DNA from: Streptomyces violaceusniger Tu 4113
Lineage (GTDB): Bacteria; Actinomycetota; Actinomycetes; Streptomycetales; Streptomycetaceae
Reading direction: 5' to 3'
Length of the DNA stretch: 64,000 bases
Assembly: GCF_000147815.2 (NCBI RefSeq)
Contig: NC_015957.1
Location: 8,556,001-8,620,000, forward strand
A program made the translations under genes and the position numbers. Positions 24,281-33,791 of this stretch are shown here, piece after piece. The stretch's first letter is position 1; every line of letters begins with the position of its first letter. The notes under the pieces were generated by a model. The model did no database searches. It was not told the DNA's origin and worked only from the letters and a program-made list of their open reading frames with translations.

Positions 24281-24721
24281 TCAGCGCTTGCCGCTGCGAG
24301 CGGCCTTCGGCGTGACCAGCCGGCTGCCCGTCCAGTCCTTGCCCGCGTTGAAGCTCTTGGTCTGGGACAGGCCTGCGGTGGTCGCGGCCTCATTGATGTC
24401 GCTCGGCTCGACATAGCCGTCACGGCCGGTCTTTGGCGTCAGCAGCCAGACCGGTGCGCCGTCGTCGATCATCTGGATGGCGTCCACCAGCGCGTCCGTC
24501 AGATCGCCGTCGTCCTCTCGGAACCACAGCACAACGGCATCGGCCACATCGTCGTACTCCTCGTCGACGAGCTCCTGGCCGGTGATCTCCTCGATGGACT
24601 CGCGGAGCTCCTGGTCGACATCGTCGTCGTAGCCGATCTCCTGGACCACCTGTTCGGGCTGAAAACCCAGCCTCGCGGCAGGGTTGGTCCGCTCCTCCGC
24701 GTGGTCCGCGGTCGCGCTCAC
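24281..24721 (-). CDS. DUF3052 protein
   Basis: A 146-residue acidic protein of unknown function. It has the family segments GFQPEQVVQEIGYDDDVD, ADAVVLWFREDDGDLTDAL, WLLTPKTGRDGYV and SFNAGKDWTGSRLV. GTG 24721 is preferred to an upstream ATG (24745) because AGGAGG lies 6 bases before it. The family is restricted largely to actinobacteria and is regularly next to aceE, on the opposite strand, as here. Confidence 0.88.
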   Translation of the reverse strand: MSATADHAEERTNPAARLGFQPEQVVQEIGYDDDVDQELRESIEEITGQELVDEEYDDVADAVVLWFREDDGDLTDALVDAIQMIDDGAPVWLLTPKTGRDGYVEPSDINEAATTAGLSQTKSFNAGKDWTGSRLVTPKAARSGKR

Positions 24722-25193
24722 GGATTGCCTCCTGTCATCTTGCATTCACTCTTCGAGTCTGTGGGGCCCCGCGCGCGTACGCGAGGGCTTGGGCGTAGTC
24801 CACACGGGCCGGGCGGATCGCGCAAGTACCCGGCCAGCGATCCCGCCCAAACGTTGACGTGTCGCCGCAACTCCCATCATGGAGGAACGACACGCAACGG
24901 CGCGCGGTCGACCGGATTGCCCGAGGATGTCCGGCTTACGTGTGTGTCTAGCCACCTTACGCCGCCCCGGCGCCGAACGGCCGTACGCAGACGACCCCGG
25001 TCGTGGGCGTAAGGTTGCGATTCGGCCGTCGCACGCCGAACGGCCGCCGGAGCGCCCGTCTCACCTGGTGATGGTTACCACTCGGTAGAGGTGACGTATC
25101 CCGTACCCGAGGTACACGATGGACAACGGCGCTACAGCAGCAGAGCACGAATCCATGTGCGTGCACAGCACGACCGAAAAGCGAAGGAATAGC
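24722..25193. other. divergent control region between DUF3052 and aceE
   Basis: About 470 bases without a convincing gene. It contains two copies of GCCGAACGGCCG (24972-24983 and 25035-25046) and an AT-richer stretch at 25073-25120 near the aceE start that is the likeliest promoter zone. A 69-codon open frame at 24879-25088 is considered spurious. Confidence 0.5.
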
Positions 25194-27923
25194 GTGGCTT
25201 CCGGATCCGATCGCAACCCGATCATCATTGGCGGCCTTCCCAGCCAGGTCCCGGACTTCGATCCCGAAGAGACCCAGGAATGGCTCGACTCGCTCGACGC
25301 AGCCGTCGATGAGCGAGGCCGGGAACGTGCCCGCTACCTGATGCTTCGCCTGATCGAGCGCGCCCGCGAGAAGCGTGTCGCCGTGCCCGAGATGCGCAGC
25401 ACGGACTACGTCAACACCATCGCCACCAAGAGCGAGCCGTTCTTCCCCGGCAACGAGGAGATCGAGCGCAAGGTCCTCAACGCGACCCGCTGGAACGCGG
25501 CGGTGATGGTCTCCCGGGCGCAGCGTCCGGGGATCGGGGTCGGTGGCCACATCGCCACCTTCGCCTCCTCCGCCTCGCTGTACGACGTGGGCTTCAACCA
25601 CTTCTTCCGCGGCAAGGACCACGACAGTGGCGACCAGATCTTCTTCCAGGGCCATGCCTCCCCCGGCATCTACGCCCGGGCCTTCCTGCTGGACCGCCTG
25701 AGCGAGGACCATCTGGACGGGTTCCGTCAGGAGAAGTCCAAGCTCGGTCACGCGCTGTCCAGCTATCCGCACCCGCGGTCGATGCCGGACTTCTGGGAGT
25801 TCCCCACGGTCTCCATGGGCCTGGGCCCGCTCGGCGCGATCTTCCAGGCGCGGATGAACCGCTATATGGAGGCGCGCGGCGTCGCCGACACCTCCAACTC
25901 CCACGTCTGGGCGTTCCTGGGCGACGGCGAGATGGACGAGCCGGAGTCGCTCGGCCAGCTCTCCCTGGCCGCGCGTGAGGGCCTGGACAACCTGACCTTC
26001 GTGGTCAACTGCAACCTGCAGCGGCTCGACGGCCCGGTGCGCGGCAACGGCAAGATCATCCAGGAGCTGGAGTCGCAGTTCCGCGGCGCCGGCTGGAATG
26101 TGATCAAGCTGGTGTGGGACCGCACCTGGGACCCGCTGCTGGCGCAGGACCGGGACGGGATCCTGGTCAACAAGCTGAACACCACGCCGGACGGTCAGTT
26201 CCAGACGTACGCGACCGAGACCGGTGGCTACATCCGCGACCACTTCTTCGGCGAGGACCAGCGGCTGCGCAAGATGGTCGAGGGCATGACCGACGACCAG
26301 ATCCTGCACCTGGGCCGCGGCGGTCACGACCACAAGAAGATCTACGCGGCGTACGCGGCGGCCAAGGCCCACAAGGGCCAGCCGACCGTGATCCTCGCGC
26401 AGACCGTCAAGGGCTGGACGCTCGGCCCGAACTTCGAGGGCCGCAACGCGACCCACCAGATGAAGAAGCTGACGGTCGACGACCTCAAGCGCTTCCGCGA
26501 CCGGCTGCACCTGCCGATCCCGGACCAGGAGCTGGAGTCCGGCCTGCCGCCGTACTACCACCCGGGCCGGGACTCGGAGGAGATCCAGTACATGCACGAC
26601 CGCCGCAAGGCGCTGGGCGGCTACGCGCCGACCCGTGTCGTGCGCGCCAAGCCGCTGCAGCTTCCGGGCGACAAGACCTACGCCACGCTCAAGAAGGGCA
26701 CCGGCCAGCAGTCGATCGCCACCACCATGGCGTTCGTGCGGCTGCTGAAGGACCTGATGCGGGACAAGGAGATCGGCAAGCGGTTCGTGCCGATCGCGCC
26801 CGACGAGTACCGCACCTTCGGCATGGACTCGCTCTTCCCCTCGGCGAAGATCTACTCCCCGCTGGGCCAGACCTACGAGTCGGTCGACCGTGAGCTGCTG
26901 CTGGCCTACAAGGAGTCGCCGACCGGGCAGATGCTGCACGACGGCATCTCCGAGGCGGGCTGTACGGCCTCGCTGATCGCGGCGGGCTCCGCGTACGCCA
27001 CGCATGGCGAGCCGCTGATCCCGGTCTACGTCTTCTACTCGATGTTCGGTTTCCAGCGCACCGGCGACCAGTTCTGGCAGATGGCCGACCAGCTCGCGCG
27101 CGGGTTCGTCCTGGGCGCGACCGCCGGTCGTACGACCCTGACCGGTGAGGGTCTGCAGCACGCGGACGGCCACTCCCAGCTCCTGGCCTCGACCAACCCG
27201 GCGGTCGTCGCGTACGACCCGGCGTACGGCTTCGAGATCGCCCATATCGTCCAGGACGGTCTGCGCCGGATGTACGGCGAGAACAGTGAGGACGTCTTCT
27301 ACTACCTCACCGTCTACAACGAGCCGATCCAGCACCCGGCCGAGCCCGAGAACGTGGACCGCGAGGGCATCCTCAAGGGCCTCTACCGCTACCGGCAGAG
27401 CGAGGAGGGCGCCATCCCGGCGCAGATCCTCGCCTCCGGTGTCGCGGTGCCGTGGGCCATCGAGGCCCAGCGCATCCTGGCCGAGGACTGGAACGTCAAG
27501 GCGGACGTCTGGTCGGCCACGTCCTGGAACGAGCTGCGCCGCGACGCCGTCGAGGCGGAGGAGCACAACCTGCTCCACCCGGAGGAGGAGCAGCGCGTTC
27601 CATACGTCACCCGGAAGCTGGCGGACGCGGAGGGCCCGAAGGTGGCCGTCTCCGACTGGATGCGTGCGGTTCCCGACCAGATCGCGCGCTGGGTGCCCGG
27701 CACGTACCAGTCCCTGGGCGCGGACGGCTTCGGCTTCGCCGACACGCGCGGCGCGGCCCGGCGCTTCTTCCACATCGACGCCGAGTCGATCGTGCTCGGT
27801 GTGCTGACGGAGCTGGCCCGTGACGGCAAGATCGACCGCTCGGCCCTGAAGCAGGCGATCGACCGCTACCAGCTCCTGGACGTAGCCGCGGCCGACCCTG
27901 GCCCGGCGGGCGGCGACGCGTAG
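25194..27923 (+). CDS. aceE: pyruvate dehydrogenase E1 component (homodimeric)
   Basis: A 909-residue thiamine-diphosphate enzyme that decarboxylates pyruvate and acetylates the E2 lipoyl domain. The start [60 protein letters not shown], the ThDP/Mg motif [10 protein letters not shown]...NCNLQ, and [23 protein letters not shown] are those of AceE. GTG 25194 is used (GAAGGA five bases upstream); the frame is open to 25119 but the extension looks unlike family members. The gene stands alone: no E2 or E3 gene is adjacent, as usual for actinobacterial aceE. Confidence 0.97.
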   Translation: MASGSDRNPIIIGGLPSQVPDFDPEETQEWLDSLDAAVDERGRERARYLMLRLIERAREKRVAVPEMRSTDYVNTIATKSEPFFPGNEEIERKVLNATRWNAAVMVSRAQRPGIGVGGHIATFASSASLYDVGFNHFFRGKDHDSGDQIFFQGHASPGIYARAFLLDRLSEDHLDGFRQEKSKLGHALSSYPHPRSMPDFWEFPTVSMGLGPLGAIFQARMNRYMEARGVADTSNSHVWAFLGDGEMDEPESLGQLSLAAREGLDNLTFVVNCNLQRLDGPVRGNGKIIQELESQFRGAGWNVIKLVWDRTWDPLLAQDRDGILVNKLNTTPDGQFQTYATETGGYIRDHFFGEDQRLRKMVEGMTDDQILHLGRGGHDHKKIYAAYAAAKAHKGQPTVILAQTVKGWTLGPNFEGRNATHQMKKLTVDDLKRFRDRLHLPIPDQELESGLPPYYHPGRDSEEIQYMHDRRKALGGYAPTRVVRAKPLQLPGDKTYATLKKGTGQQSIATTMAFVRLLKDLMRDKEIGKRFVPIAPDEYRTFGMDSLFPSAKIYSPLGQTYESVDRELLLAYKESPTGQMLHDGISEAGCTASLIAAGSAYATHGEPLIPVYVFYSMFGFQRTGDQFWQMADQLARGFVLGATAGRTTLTGEGLQHADGHSQLLASTNPAVVAYDPAYGFEIAHIVQDGLRRMYGENSEDVFYYLTVYNEPIQHPAEPENVDREGILKGLYRYRQSEEGAIPAQILASGVAVPWAIEAQRILAEDWNVKADVWSATSWNELRRDAVEAEEHNLLHPEEEQRVPYVTRKLADAEGPKVAVSDWMRAVPDQIARWVPGTYQSLGADGFGFADTRGAARRFFHIDAESIVLGVLTELARDGKIDRSALKQAIDRYQLLDVAAADPGPAGGDA

Positions 27924-28019
27924 CCGTCTGCGACGGCGGGGAGCCGTGACGCGGTAGCCGTCCACGACGGCAGCGACCCCGACGCGCAAGCCGTCCACGA
28001 CGGCAGCGACCCCGACGCG
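27923..28019. repeat. three degenerate 33-bp repeats after aceE
   Basis: The unit GCCGTCCACGACGGCAGCGA... is present exactly at 27957 and 27990 (30 identical bases, 33-base period) and as a degenerate first copy at 27923 that begins inside the aceE stop codon. The array leads straight into the terminator. Confidence 0.85.
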
Positions 28020-28048
28020 GGGGCGGGCTGGTTTCCCAGCCCGCCCCC
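28019..28048 (+). terminator. aceE terminator
   Basis: GGGGGCGGGCTGG (28019-28031) and CCAGCCCGCCCCC (28036-28048) form a perfect 13-bp stem with a TTTC loop, followed by GCGTTTTCG. It lies about 95 bases after the aceE stop, beyond the 33-bp repeats. Confidence 0.9.
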
Positions 28049-28289
28049 GCGTTTTCGTGTGCCCCGGCGCCTCTGTCCGCGTTGGGCGGACGGGGCGGTT
28101 GAGCGCGGCGCCCCCGCACCGCCCGGCGCCCCGGGCGGTGCGGGCGGTTGAGCGCAAGGGCAGCGCCCCCGCACCCCACACGGGTCAGGGGCTCCGCCCC
28201 GCACCCCCGGCCCCAGACGCTCCGCCCCAGACCTCGGCCCCGGCGCCGGGCCTGGGCCTGGGCACTCCGGCCCGACCCCGGAGGCGGCG

Positions 28290-29400
28290 GAGCCGCACCG
28301 GAGCGGCCGCCCCACGGACGGCGGTGGGACCACCCGCCGCCGTTCGCAACGCATGTGGCACACGCCCGCAGGGCCCCCGGGGTCCAAGGGCGAAGCCCCC
28401 GGTTCGGGAAGGGGCGGGTAGGGGAAACACCCAGGCCCGGACCGACGCCCAGCGGACGCGCTGAGCCGCCCCACCCGACCAGTGCCAGGCGGGGGTGACC
28501 GCCCCACGCACGGCGGCCGGACCACCCACCGCCGTCCGCACGGCACGTGCCGAAGCCCCGGTTCGGGAAGGGACGGGTAGGGGAAACAACCCTGGCCCCG
28601 GACCGGCCACGGCCCCCGACCGACGCCCGGCGGGCGCGCTGAGCCAACGCGCCCGACCAGTGTCAGGGGGCAGCGGAGCCGCCCCCGATCGTGGCCGCCC
28701 CACGCACGGCGGCCGGACCACCCACCGCCGTCCGCAACGCACATGAACACACACCCGCAGGGCCCCCGGGGTCCAGGGGCGAAGCCCCTGGTTCGGGAAG
28801 GGGCGGGTAGGGGAAACACCCAGGCCCGGACCGACGCCCGGCGGGCGCGCTGAGCCGCCCCACCCGACCAGTGCCAGGCGGGGGTGGCCGCCCCACGCAC
28901 GGCGGCCGGACCACCCACCGCCGTCCGCACGGCACGTGCCGAAGCCCCGGTTCGGGAAGGGACGGGTAGGGGAAACAACCCTGGCCCCGGACCGGCCACG
29001 GCCCCCGACCGACGCCCGGCGGGCGCGCTGAGCCAACGCGCCCGACCAGTGTCAGGGGGCAGCGGAGCCGCCCCCGATCGTGGCCGCCCCACGCACGGCG
29101 GCCGGACCACCCACCGCCGTCCGCAACGCACATGAACACACACCCGCAGGGCCCCCGGGGTCCAGGGGCGAAGCCCCTGGTTCGGGAAGGGGCGGGTAGG
29201 GGAAACACCCAGGCCCGGACCGACGCCCGGCGGGCGCGCTGAGCCGCCCCACCCGACCAGTGCCAGGCGGGGGTGGCCGCCCCACGCACGGCGGCCGGAC
29301 CACCCACCGCCGTCCGCAACGCATGTGGCACACACCCGCAGGACACCGGGGGTCCAGGGGCGAAGCCCCCGGTTCGGGAAGGGGCGGGTAGGGGAACATT
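28290..29400. repeat. tandem composite repeat array, 389-bp period
   Basis: The array is built from two related half-units. Its marker, GGTTCGGGAAGGGRCGGGTA followed by GGGGAA, occurs six times, at 28401, 28560, 28790, 28949, 29179 and 29371; spacings alternate 159 and 230, a 389-base period, then 192. Copies from 28495 and 28884 are almost identical for the full 389 bases, and a third copy starts at 29273 but joins the other half-unit. Long open frames on both strands just reflect GC bias and encode repeats without a start site. A similar marker motif is, to my knowledge, common in Streptomyces intergenic DNA. The stretch 28050-28290 before it holds GGGGCTCCGCCCC-type palindromes and no gene. 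Confidence 0.9.
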
Positions 29401-29440
29401 CAGGACTCGGGCCCGGGGCCCGGTGCGGGCCCCTGCCCGC

Positions 29441-29875
29441 TCAGCGTTCCCAGATTTTGAAGGCCCGTACCTGGTACGGGGTTTCGGGGGCCCAGGAGCC
29501 CGTGGGGTAGGTGCGGAACTCGGCCGTCTCCGCGCACTCGCCGCTCTGATACGCCGTCACCGGACGGCCCGTCCGGTTCGCCAGCGAGGCCGCGGTCGTG
29601 CCGGACGGCAGGGGGACACAGCTTTCGATGTCGACACCGGCCAGTTCATGGGTCTGGCGCGCCCCCGTGAAGCCGCCGCTCCGCCACAGGCACAACTGAC
29701 CGGCGGCGCAGTTCCCCAGACGCGGTGGCGCGGCGGCGGCCCGGCCCGTCGCCGACGTCCCCGTCGCCGTCGCCGTCGCCGTCGCCGCCGTCGCCGTCGC
29801 CGCCGGGGCGAGGGTGGCGGCGAGAGTGGCAGTGAGGGCCACAGCCGAGACCGCGGCCTTAATGATCTTGCGCAT
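29441..29875 (-). CDS. secreted peptidase-inhibitor-I36-like protein
   Basis: A 144-residue exported protein. Signal peptide MRKIIKAAVSAVALTATLAATL, cleaved after an Ala-rich stretch, then a (Thr-Ala) run encoded by GTCGCC repeats, and a mature domain with CAAGQLCLWRSGGFTGARQTHEL, two or more disulphides and a C-terminal YQVRAFKIWER. This pattern fits the small beta/gamma-crystallin-like I36 inhibitor group that includes a Streptomyces metalloproteinase inhibitor. ATG 29875 has GGGGAGC upstream; the open frame continuing to 29971 has no ribosome site. Target peptidase unknown. Confidence 0.75.
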   Translation of the reverse strand: MRKIIKAAVSAVALTATLAATLAPAATATAATATATATGTSATGRAAAAPPRLGNCAAGQLCLWRSGGFTGARQTHELAGVDIESCVPLPSGTTAASLANRTGRPVTAYQSGECAETAEFRTYPTGSWAPETPYQVRAFKIWER

Positions 29876-30004
29876 AGCGCTTCGCTCCCCGTGTGGAAAG
29901 AACAGGTGGAAAGAACAGAACGGGAGCCAGCGTGTCCGCCGGCTCCCGTTCGCCACCATGGGGTCGATCAAGGTCCACCCTGATAGGGGGTTGACCCCGA
30001 GGGG

Positions 30005-31606
30005 TCAGATGTGGACGCTCCCACCGGCCGCGTCCGCGTTCTCGCCGCGCTTGGTGAAGCTCGCGACCAGCGCCGCGACCACCGAGACGACAGCGGCCAC
30101 GGTGAAGGCGAGGCCCATCCCTGACACGAAAGTGTCATGCGCGACGGCCGTGATCTTCCCCGCGATTTCCGGCGGAGTGCTCTTGGTGATGGGGGCGATG
30201 CCGACCTCGACGGCGTCCGACGCCTTGGACTCCGCGCCCTCGGGCATCGGCGGCAGCCCGGCGTCGGCCCACTTCTGCGGCAGCGTGTTGTCCACCCTGC
30301 CCGCCATGATCGCGCCCAGGACGGCCGTACCGAGGCTGCCGCCGACCTGCATCGCGGCCTGCTGGAGGCCGCCGGCGACACCGGCGTGCTGGATCGGGGC
30401 GTTGCCGACGATGACCTCGGTGGCGCCGACCATCACCGGGCCGAGGCCGAGGCCCAGCAGGGCGAACCAGATGGACATCTCGAGGGCGCCGCTGTTCACG
30501 TCCAGCCGGGAGAGGCCGAACATCGAGACGGCGGTGATCACCATGGAGGTCACCAGCGGCATCCGCGGCCCGAACTTGGTGATCAGCGCACCGGCCAGCG
30601 GCGAGGCGACGATCATCATCGCGGTGAGCGGCAGCAGCCGCAGCCCGCTGTCGACGGGGCTCAGCCCGTGCACGTTCTGCAGATAGAAGGTGACGAAGAA
30701 CAGCCCGCCCATGAAGCCGAAGGCCATCAGCACCATCAGCACGGTGCCCGCGCTCAGCGCCACCGAACGGAACATGCTGAGCGGCAGCAGCGGCTCCCGC
30801 GTCCGGCTCTCCCAGAAGACGAAGGCGACGAAGCAGACCACCGACAGGCCCAGGAAGAGCAGCGTGCGCTGGTCGGTCCAGTGCCAGTCGGCGGCGTTGA
30901 TCAGCGCCCAGATGAGGCAGAACATCGCACCGGAGAGCAGCACGATGCCGGGGAGGTCGAAGGAGCGCGGGGCCTTCTCGGCTCGGTGGTCGACCAGCAG
31001 CAGCAGGCCGAGGACCAGCGCCAGCACGCCGACGGGGGCGTTGATGAAGAAGACCGACTGCCAGTTGACGTGCTCGACGAGCAGTCCGCCGACGATGGGG
31101 CCGGCGGCGGTGGAGGCGCCGATCACCGCGCCCCAGATGCCGATCGCCATGTTGAGCTTCTCGGCGGGGAAGGTGGCGCGCAGCAGTCCGAGCGCCGCGG
31201 GCATCAGCAGCGCGCCGCACAGGCCCTGCAGCACCCGGAACACCACGACGAGCGACACCTCGCCGGAGAAGCCGATGGCGGCCGAGGAGATGGCGAAGCC
31301 GATGACGCCGATCAGGAAGGTCTGGCGGTGGCCGAAGCGGTCACCCAGCTTGCCCGCCGTGATCAGCGCGACGGCGAGGGCCAGCAGATAGCCGTTGGTG
31401 ATCCACTGAACATCGGCGAGCGAGGCGCCGAGGTCCTTCTGGATGGCCGGGTTGGCGATGGCGACGATCGTGCCGTCGAGGGCGACCATCGTCACGCCGA
31501 GGGCGACGGTGAGGAGCGTCAGCCATGGATGACCGCGAAGCCCCTTCGGGGCCTCGGTTATGGGAGGTTCCGGCGCCGAATCGGCGACGGTGGTCGAAGA
31601 GGTCAT
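30005..31606 (-). CDS. MFS drug exporter, DHA2 (14-helix) family
   Basis: A 533-residue proton-coupled exporter. About 14 membrane helices are visible. Family motifs include VALDGTIVAIANPAIQKDLG in helix 1, GKLGDRFGHRQTFLIGV (motif A) between helices 2 and 3, and GAVIGASTAAGPIVGGLLVE (motif C of antiporters). It is divergent from a TetR gene with a dyad between them, the classic arrangement for inducible multidrug or self-resistance export. The substrate is not deducible. The start ATG 31606 lies in a weak ribosome-site context (GAAGAGG). Confidence 0.92.
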   Translation of the reverse strand: MTSSTTVADSAPEPPITEAPKGLRGHPWLTLLTVALGVTMVALDGTIVAIANPAIQKDLGASLADVQWITNGYLLALAVALITAGKLGDRFGHRQTFLIGVIGFAISSAAIGFSGEVSLVVVFRVLQGLCGALLMPAALGLLRATFPAEKLNMAIGIWGAVIGASTAAGPIVGGLLVEHVNWQSVFFINAPVGVLALVLGLLLLVDHRAEKAPRSFDLPGIVLLSGAMFCLIWALINAADWHWTDQRTLLFLGLSVVCFVAFVFWESRTREPLLPLSMFRSVALSAGTVLMVLMAFGFMGGLFFVTFYLQNVHGLSPVDSGLRLLPLTAMMIVASPLAGALITKFGPRMPLVTSMVITAVSMFGLSRLDVNSGALEMSIWFALLGLGLGPVMVGATEVIVGNAPIQHAGVAGGLQQAAMQVGGSLGTAVLGAIMAGRVDNTLPQKWADAGLPPMPEGAESKASDAVEVGIAPITKSTPPEIAGKITAVAHDTFVSGMGLAFTVAAVVSVVAALVASFTKRGENADAAGGSVHI

Positions 31607-31619
31607 GACCGGAGGCTAA

Positions 31620-31634
31620 TGTCAGCGTCTGACA
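31620..31634. promoter_or_regulatory. TetR operator candidate upstream of the exporter
   Basis: TGTCAG-CGT-CTGACA is a perfect 15-base dyad 14 bases before the exporter start. A second, imperfect CTGACGTTTCTGTCA lies at about 31663-31677. Both are in the divergent gap, and the TetR product is the natural ligand. Confidence 0.65.
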
Positions 31635-31733
31635 ATTGACAAACCGATTCATCCGCCGGTAACTGACGTTTCTGTCACAGGTATCCTGAGCAGCCGCAAC
31701 GCGGCCCCGAGCCGACAGGAAGCGAGCCGATAG

Positions 31734-32399
31734 GTGACAACGGACGAGGCAGTGGCGGACTCGAAGACGCCACCACCGCCCGGGCTGCGCGAGCGCAAGA
31801 AGCAGCGGACGCGGAACGCCCTGGTGCGCTCCGCGCTGGAGTTGTTCACCCGTCAGGGATACGAGCACACGACGGTCGACGAGATCGCCGAGGCGGTCGA
31901 GGTCTCCCAGCGCACCTTCTTCCGGTACTTCGCCAACAAGGAGGAGGTCGCCTTCGCCAGCCAGGAGTCGGCCGAGTGCCACTTCTTCGCCGCCCTGTGC
32001 GGGCGCCCCGCGGACGAGGCGCCGTTGGCGGCGCTGCGCGGCGCGGTGCTCGACGCCTGGGGCAGCATCGGGGACGCGATCGAGCAGATGGTGCCGCCCG
32101 AGCTCCATATGCGGATGTACCGGGTGATCGAGTCGACGCCGAGCCTGCTCGCCGTGCATCTGCGCCGCACCGCCGAGATGGAGGAGCGGCTGGCGAGCGA
32201 GATCGCGCGCCGCGAGGGGCTGGACATCGACGCCGACCCGCGGCCGCGGCTGGTGGTCGCGATGTTCAGTGGAGTGATCCGGGTGTCGGGGAAGCTGTGG
32301 GGCGAGGGCGAGGAGGACAGCATGGTCACTTTGCGAGACCTCACCGCGTTCCATCTTGATTACGTGGGCCCCACCCTCGCCGGACAATGGGATAAATAG
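31734..32399 (+). CDS. TetR-family regulator of the adjacent exporter
   Basis: A 221-residue repressor. Residues about 22-66 (KKQRTRNALVRSALELFTRQGYEHTTVDEIAEAVEVSQRTFFRYFANKEEV in segments) form the TetR helix-turn-helix; the rest is a helical ligand domain with a C-terminal half of the type common in Streptomyces. GTG 31734 follows AGGAAGCGAG. It is divergent from the DHA2 exporter and very likely represses it until a drug-like ligand binds. Confidence 0.9.
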   Translation: MTTDEAVADSKTPPPPGLRERKKQRTRNALVRSALELFTRQGYEHTTVDEIAEAVEVSQRTFFRYFANKEEVAFASQESAECHFFAALCGRPADEAPLAALRGAVLDAWGSIGDAIEQMVPPELHMRMYRVIESTPSLLAVHLRRTAEMEERLASEIARREGLDIDADPRPRLVVAMFSGVIRVSGKLWGEGEEDSMVTLRDLTAFHLDYVGPTLAGQWDK

Positions 32400-32499
32400 C
32401 ATCAATTCCGACATAGCTCCCAAGGATTCCCGCTGTCAAACGTGAGATGAATCACGGCATTTGGCACCTGGCACCACGCTTCTCCTAGGGTGTGCCGCG

Positions 32500-33705
32500 G
32501 TGACTTCCTTCTCGGAGCTCGGCTCCCCCTCCCCCGGTTCCACCGCTTGGCGCGCCCTGCTCGCGCTGGCGGTGGTGTTCGTTCTCCTCGCCACCACCGG
32601 GTGGACGGCCGTACGGAGCCACAGAGGAGCCCCGGACGCGCTCTCCGCGTCGATCAGCGCCTGGCGCCACGGATCGCTCGGCGGCCGCGCGCTGCCCGAT
32701 CCGTACGGCTCGCCGCGCGCCCTCGGCCGCTGGTTCGACTCGCTCACCAAGGCCCAGACCGACCGCCTGGTGCGGCGCTATCCGCTGGCCGTGGGCAATC
32801 TCAACGGCGCGCCGGTGGACCTGCGATTCCGGGCCAACCGCGTCGCCCTGACCCAGGCGCGCAGCGACGAGCGCAAGCGGATGCACGACGCCCGGCTCAC
32901 CCCGATGGGCCACTCGGACGCGACCCGCCGGATGAACCGCTACCAGGACCTGCTGGGCCGGGGGCGGCAGATCCTCTCCTTCGATCCGTCGGGCGCCGGA
33001 CGGGCCGCCGAGGTCTTCGGCGACCTCGCCCACGCCAACCGGGTCTCGATCGTGGTGCCGGGTGTGGACACCGACATCCTGACGTTCCAGAAGTCCGGGC
33101 GCCCGTACACCGCCACGGTCGGGATGGCCCACGCGCTCTACGAGAACGAGCGGGCCGACGCCCCGGACACCAAGACCGCCGTCATCGCCTGGGCCGACTA
33201 CACCTCCCCCGCCGGGATCGGCATGGACGCGGCCACCGGCAAGCTGGCCGCCCAGGGCGCGGTGCGGCTGCGCGCGCTGGTCGACGCGCTGCCCGCGCTC
33301 TCCCGGGTCTCCCTGATGTGCCACAGCTACGGCTCGGTGGTGTGCGGGGTCGCGGCCCGCGATCTGCCGCCCAAGGTTACCGATATCGCGGTGGCCGGCA
33401 GCCCCGGGATGCGCGCCGACCACGTCTCCGACCTGGGCACCAGCGCCCGGGTGTGGGCGATGCGGGACTCCGGCGACTGGATCGGGGACATTCCGCATCT
33501 GGAGGTCGGCGGGCTCGGCCATGGCGCGGACCCGGTCTCCTCGGGCTTCGGCGCCCGGCTGCTGTCCGCGGACGGGGCGGATGGACACGCCGGATACTTC
33601 GAACCGGGCACGACCAGCCTGGACAACTTCGCCCGGGTGGGAATCGGTGCTGTCCAGTCCGTGAGCTGCGGCAACGGCGACGACTGCACCGCGGGGCTAC
33701 GCTGA
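32500..33705 (+). CDS. DUF1023 alpha/beta hydrolase, membrane-anchored (copy 1)
   Basis: A 401-residue protein with one N-terminal membrane helix (about residues 14-33) and an extracellular-type domain. The DUF1023 nucleophile elbow is MCHSYGSVVCGVAA (Ser in CHSYGS), followed by AGSPGMRAD and a late GHAGYF with the probable catalytic His. FDPSGAGRAAEVFGDL is the conserved lid strand. Substrate unknown. It is paralogous to the gene at 36979 (shared HSYGSVVCG, SPGMRAD, GHxGYF). GTG 32500 is chosen; a TTG at 32461 is in frame but unsupported. A DUF4429 gene and a two-component system follow on the same strand. Confidence 0.82.
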   Translation: MTSFSELGSPSPGSTAWRALLALAVVFVLLATTGWTAVRSHRGAPDALSASISAWRHGSLGGRALPDPYGSPRALGRWFDSLTKAQTDRLVRRYPLAVGNLNGAPVDLRFRANRVALTQARSDERKRMHDARLTPMGHSDATRRMNRYQDLLGRGRQILSFDPSGAGRAAEVFGDLAHANRVSIVVPGVDTDILTFQKSGRPYTATVGMAHALYENERADAPDTKTAVIAWADYTSPAGIGMDAATGKLAAQGAVRLRALVDALPALSRVSLMCHSYGSVVCGVAARDLPPKVTDIAVAGSPGMRADHVSDLGTSARVWAMRDSGDWIGDIPHLEVGGLGHGADPVSSGFGARLLSADGADGHAGYFEPGTTSLDNFARVGIGAVQSVSCGNGDDCTAGLR

Positions 33706-33791
33706 CGGCCGGCGCAAACACCGGAAACTCTAGTGACGCGCGTAGCCTCAGAGGGGGGACGGGCGGGCCACCGCCGCATACGATGAGCCGC

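Noticed and set aside
24879..25088. A 69-codon open frame upstream of aceE
   Set aside because: It begins after a GGAGG-free context, has Arg-rich composition without pattern and lies where promoters are expected.
27866..29335. Long minus-strand open frames with repeated VADGGGWSGRRAWGG-like segments
   Set aside because: They are driven by the 389-bp DNA repeats and GC bias, have no ribosome site or known domain, and run through the aceE terminator.
28290..29400. CRISPR or IS element interpretation of the repeat array
   Set aside because: No spacers, no transposase frame and no terminal inverted repeats with target duplication are visible.
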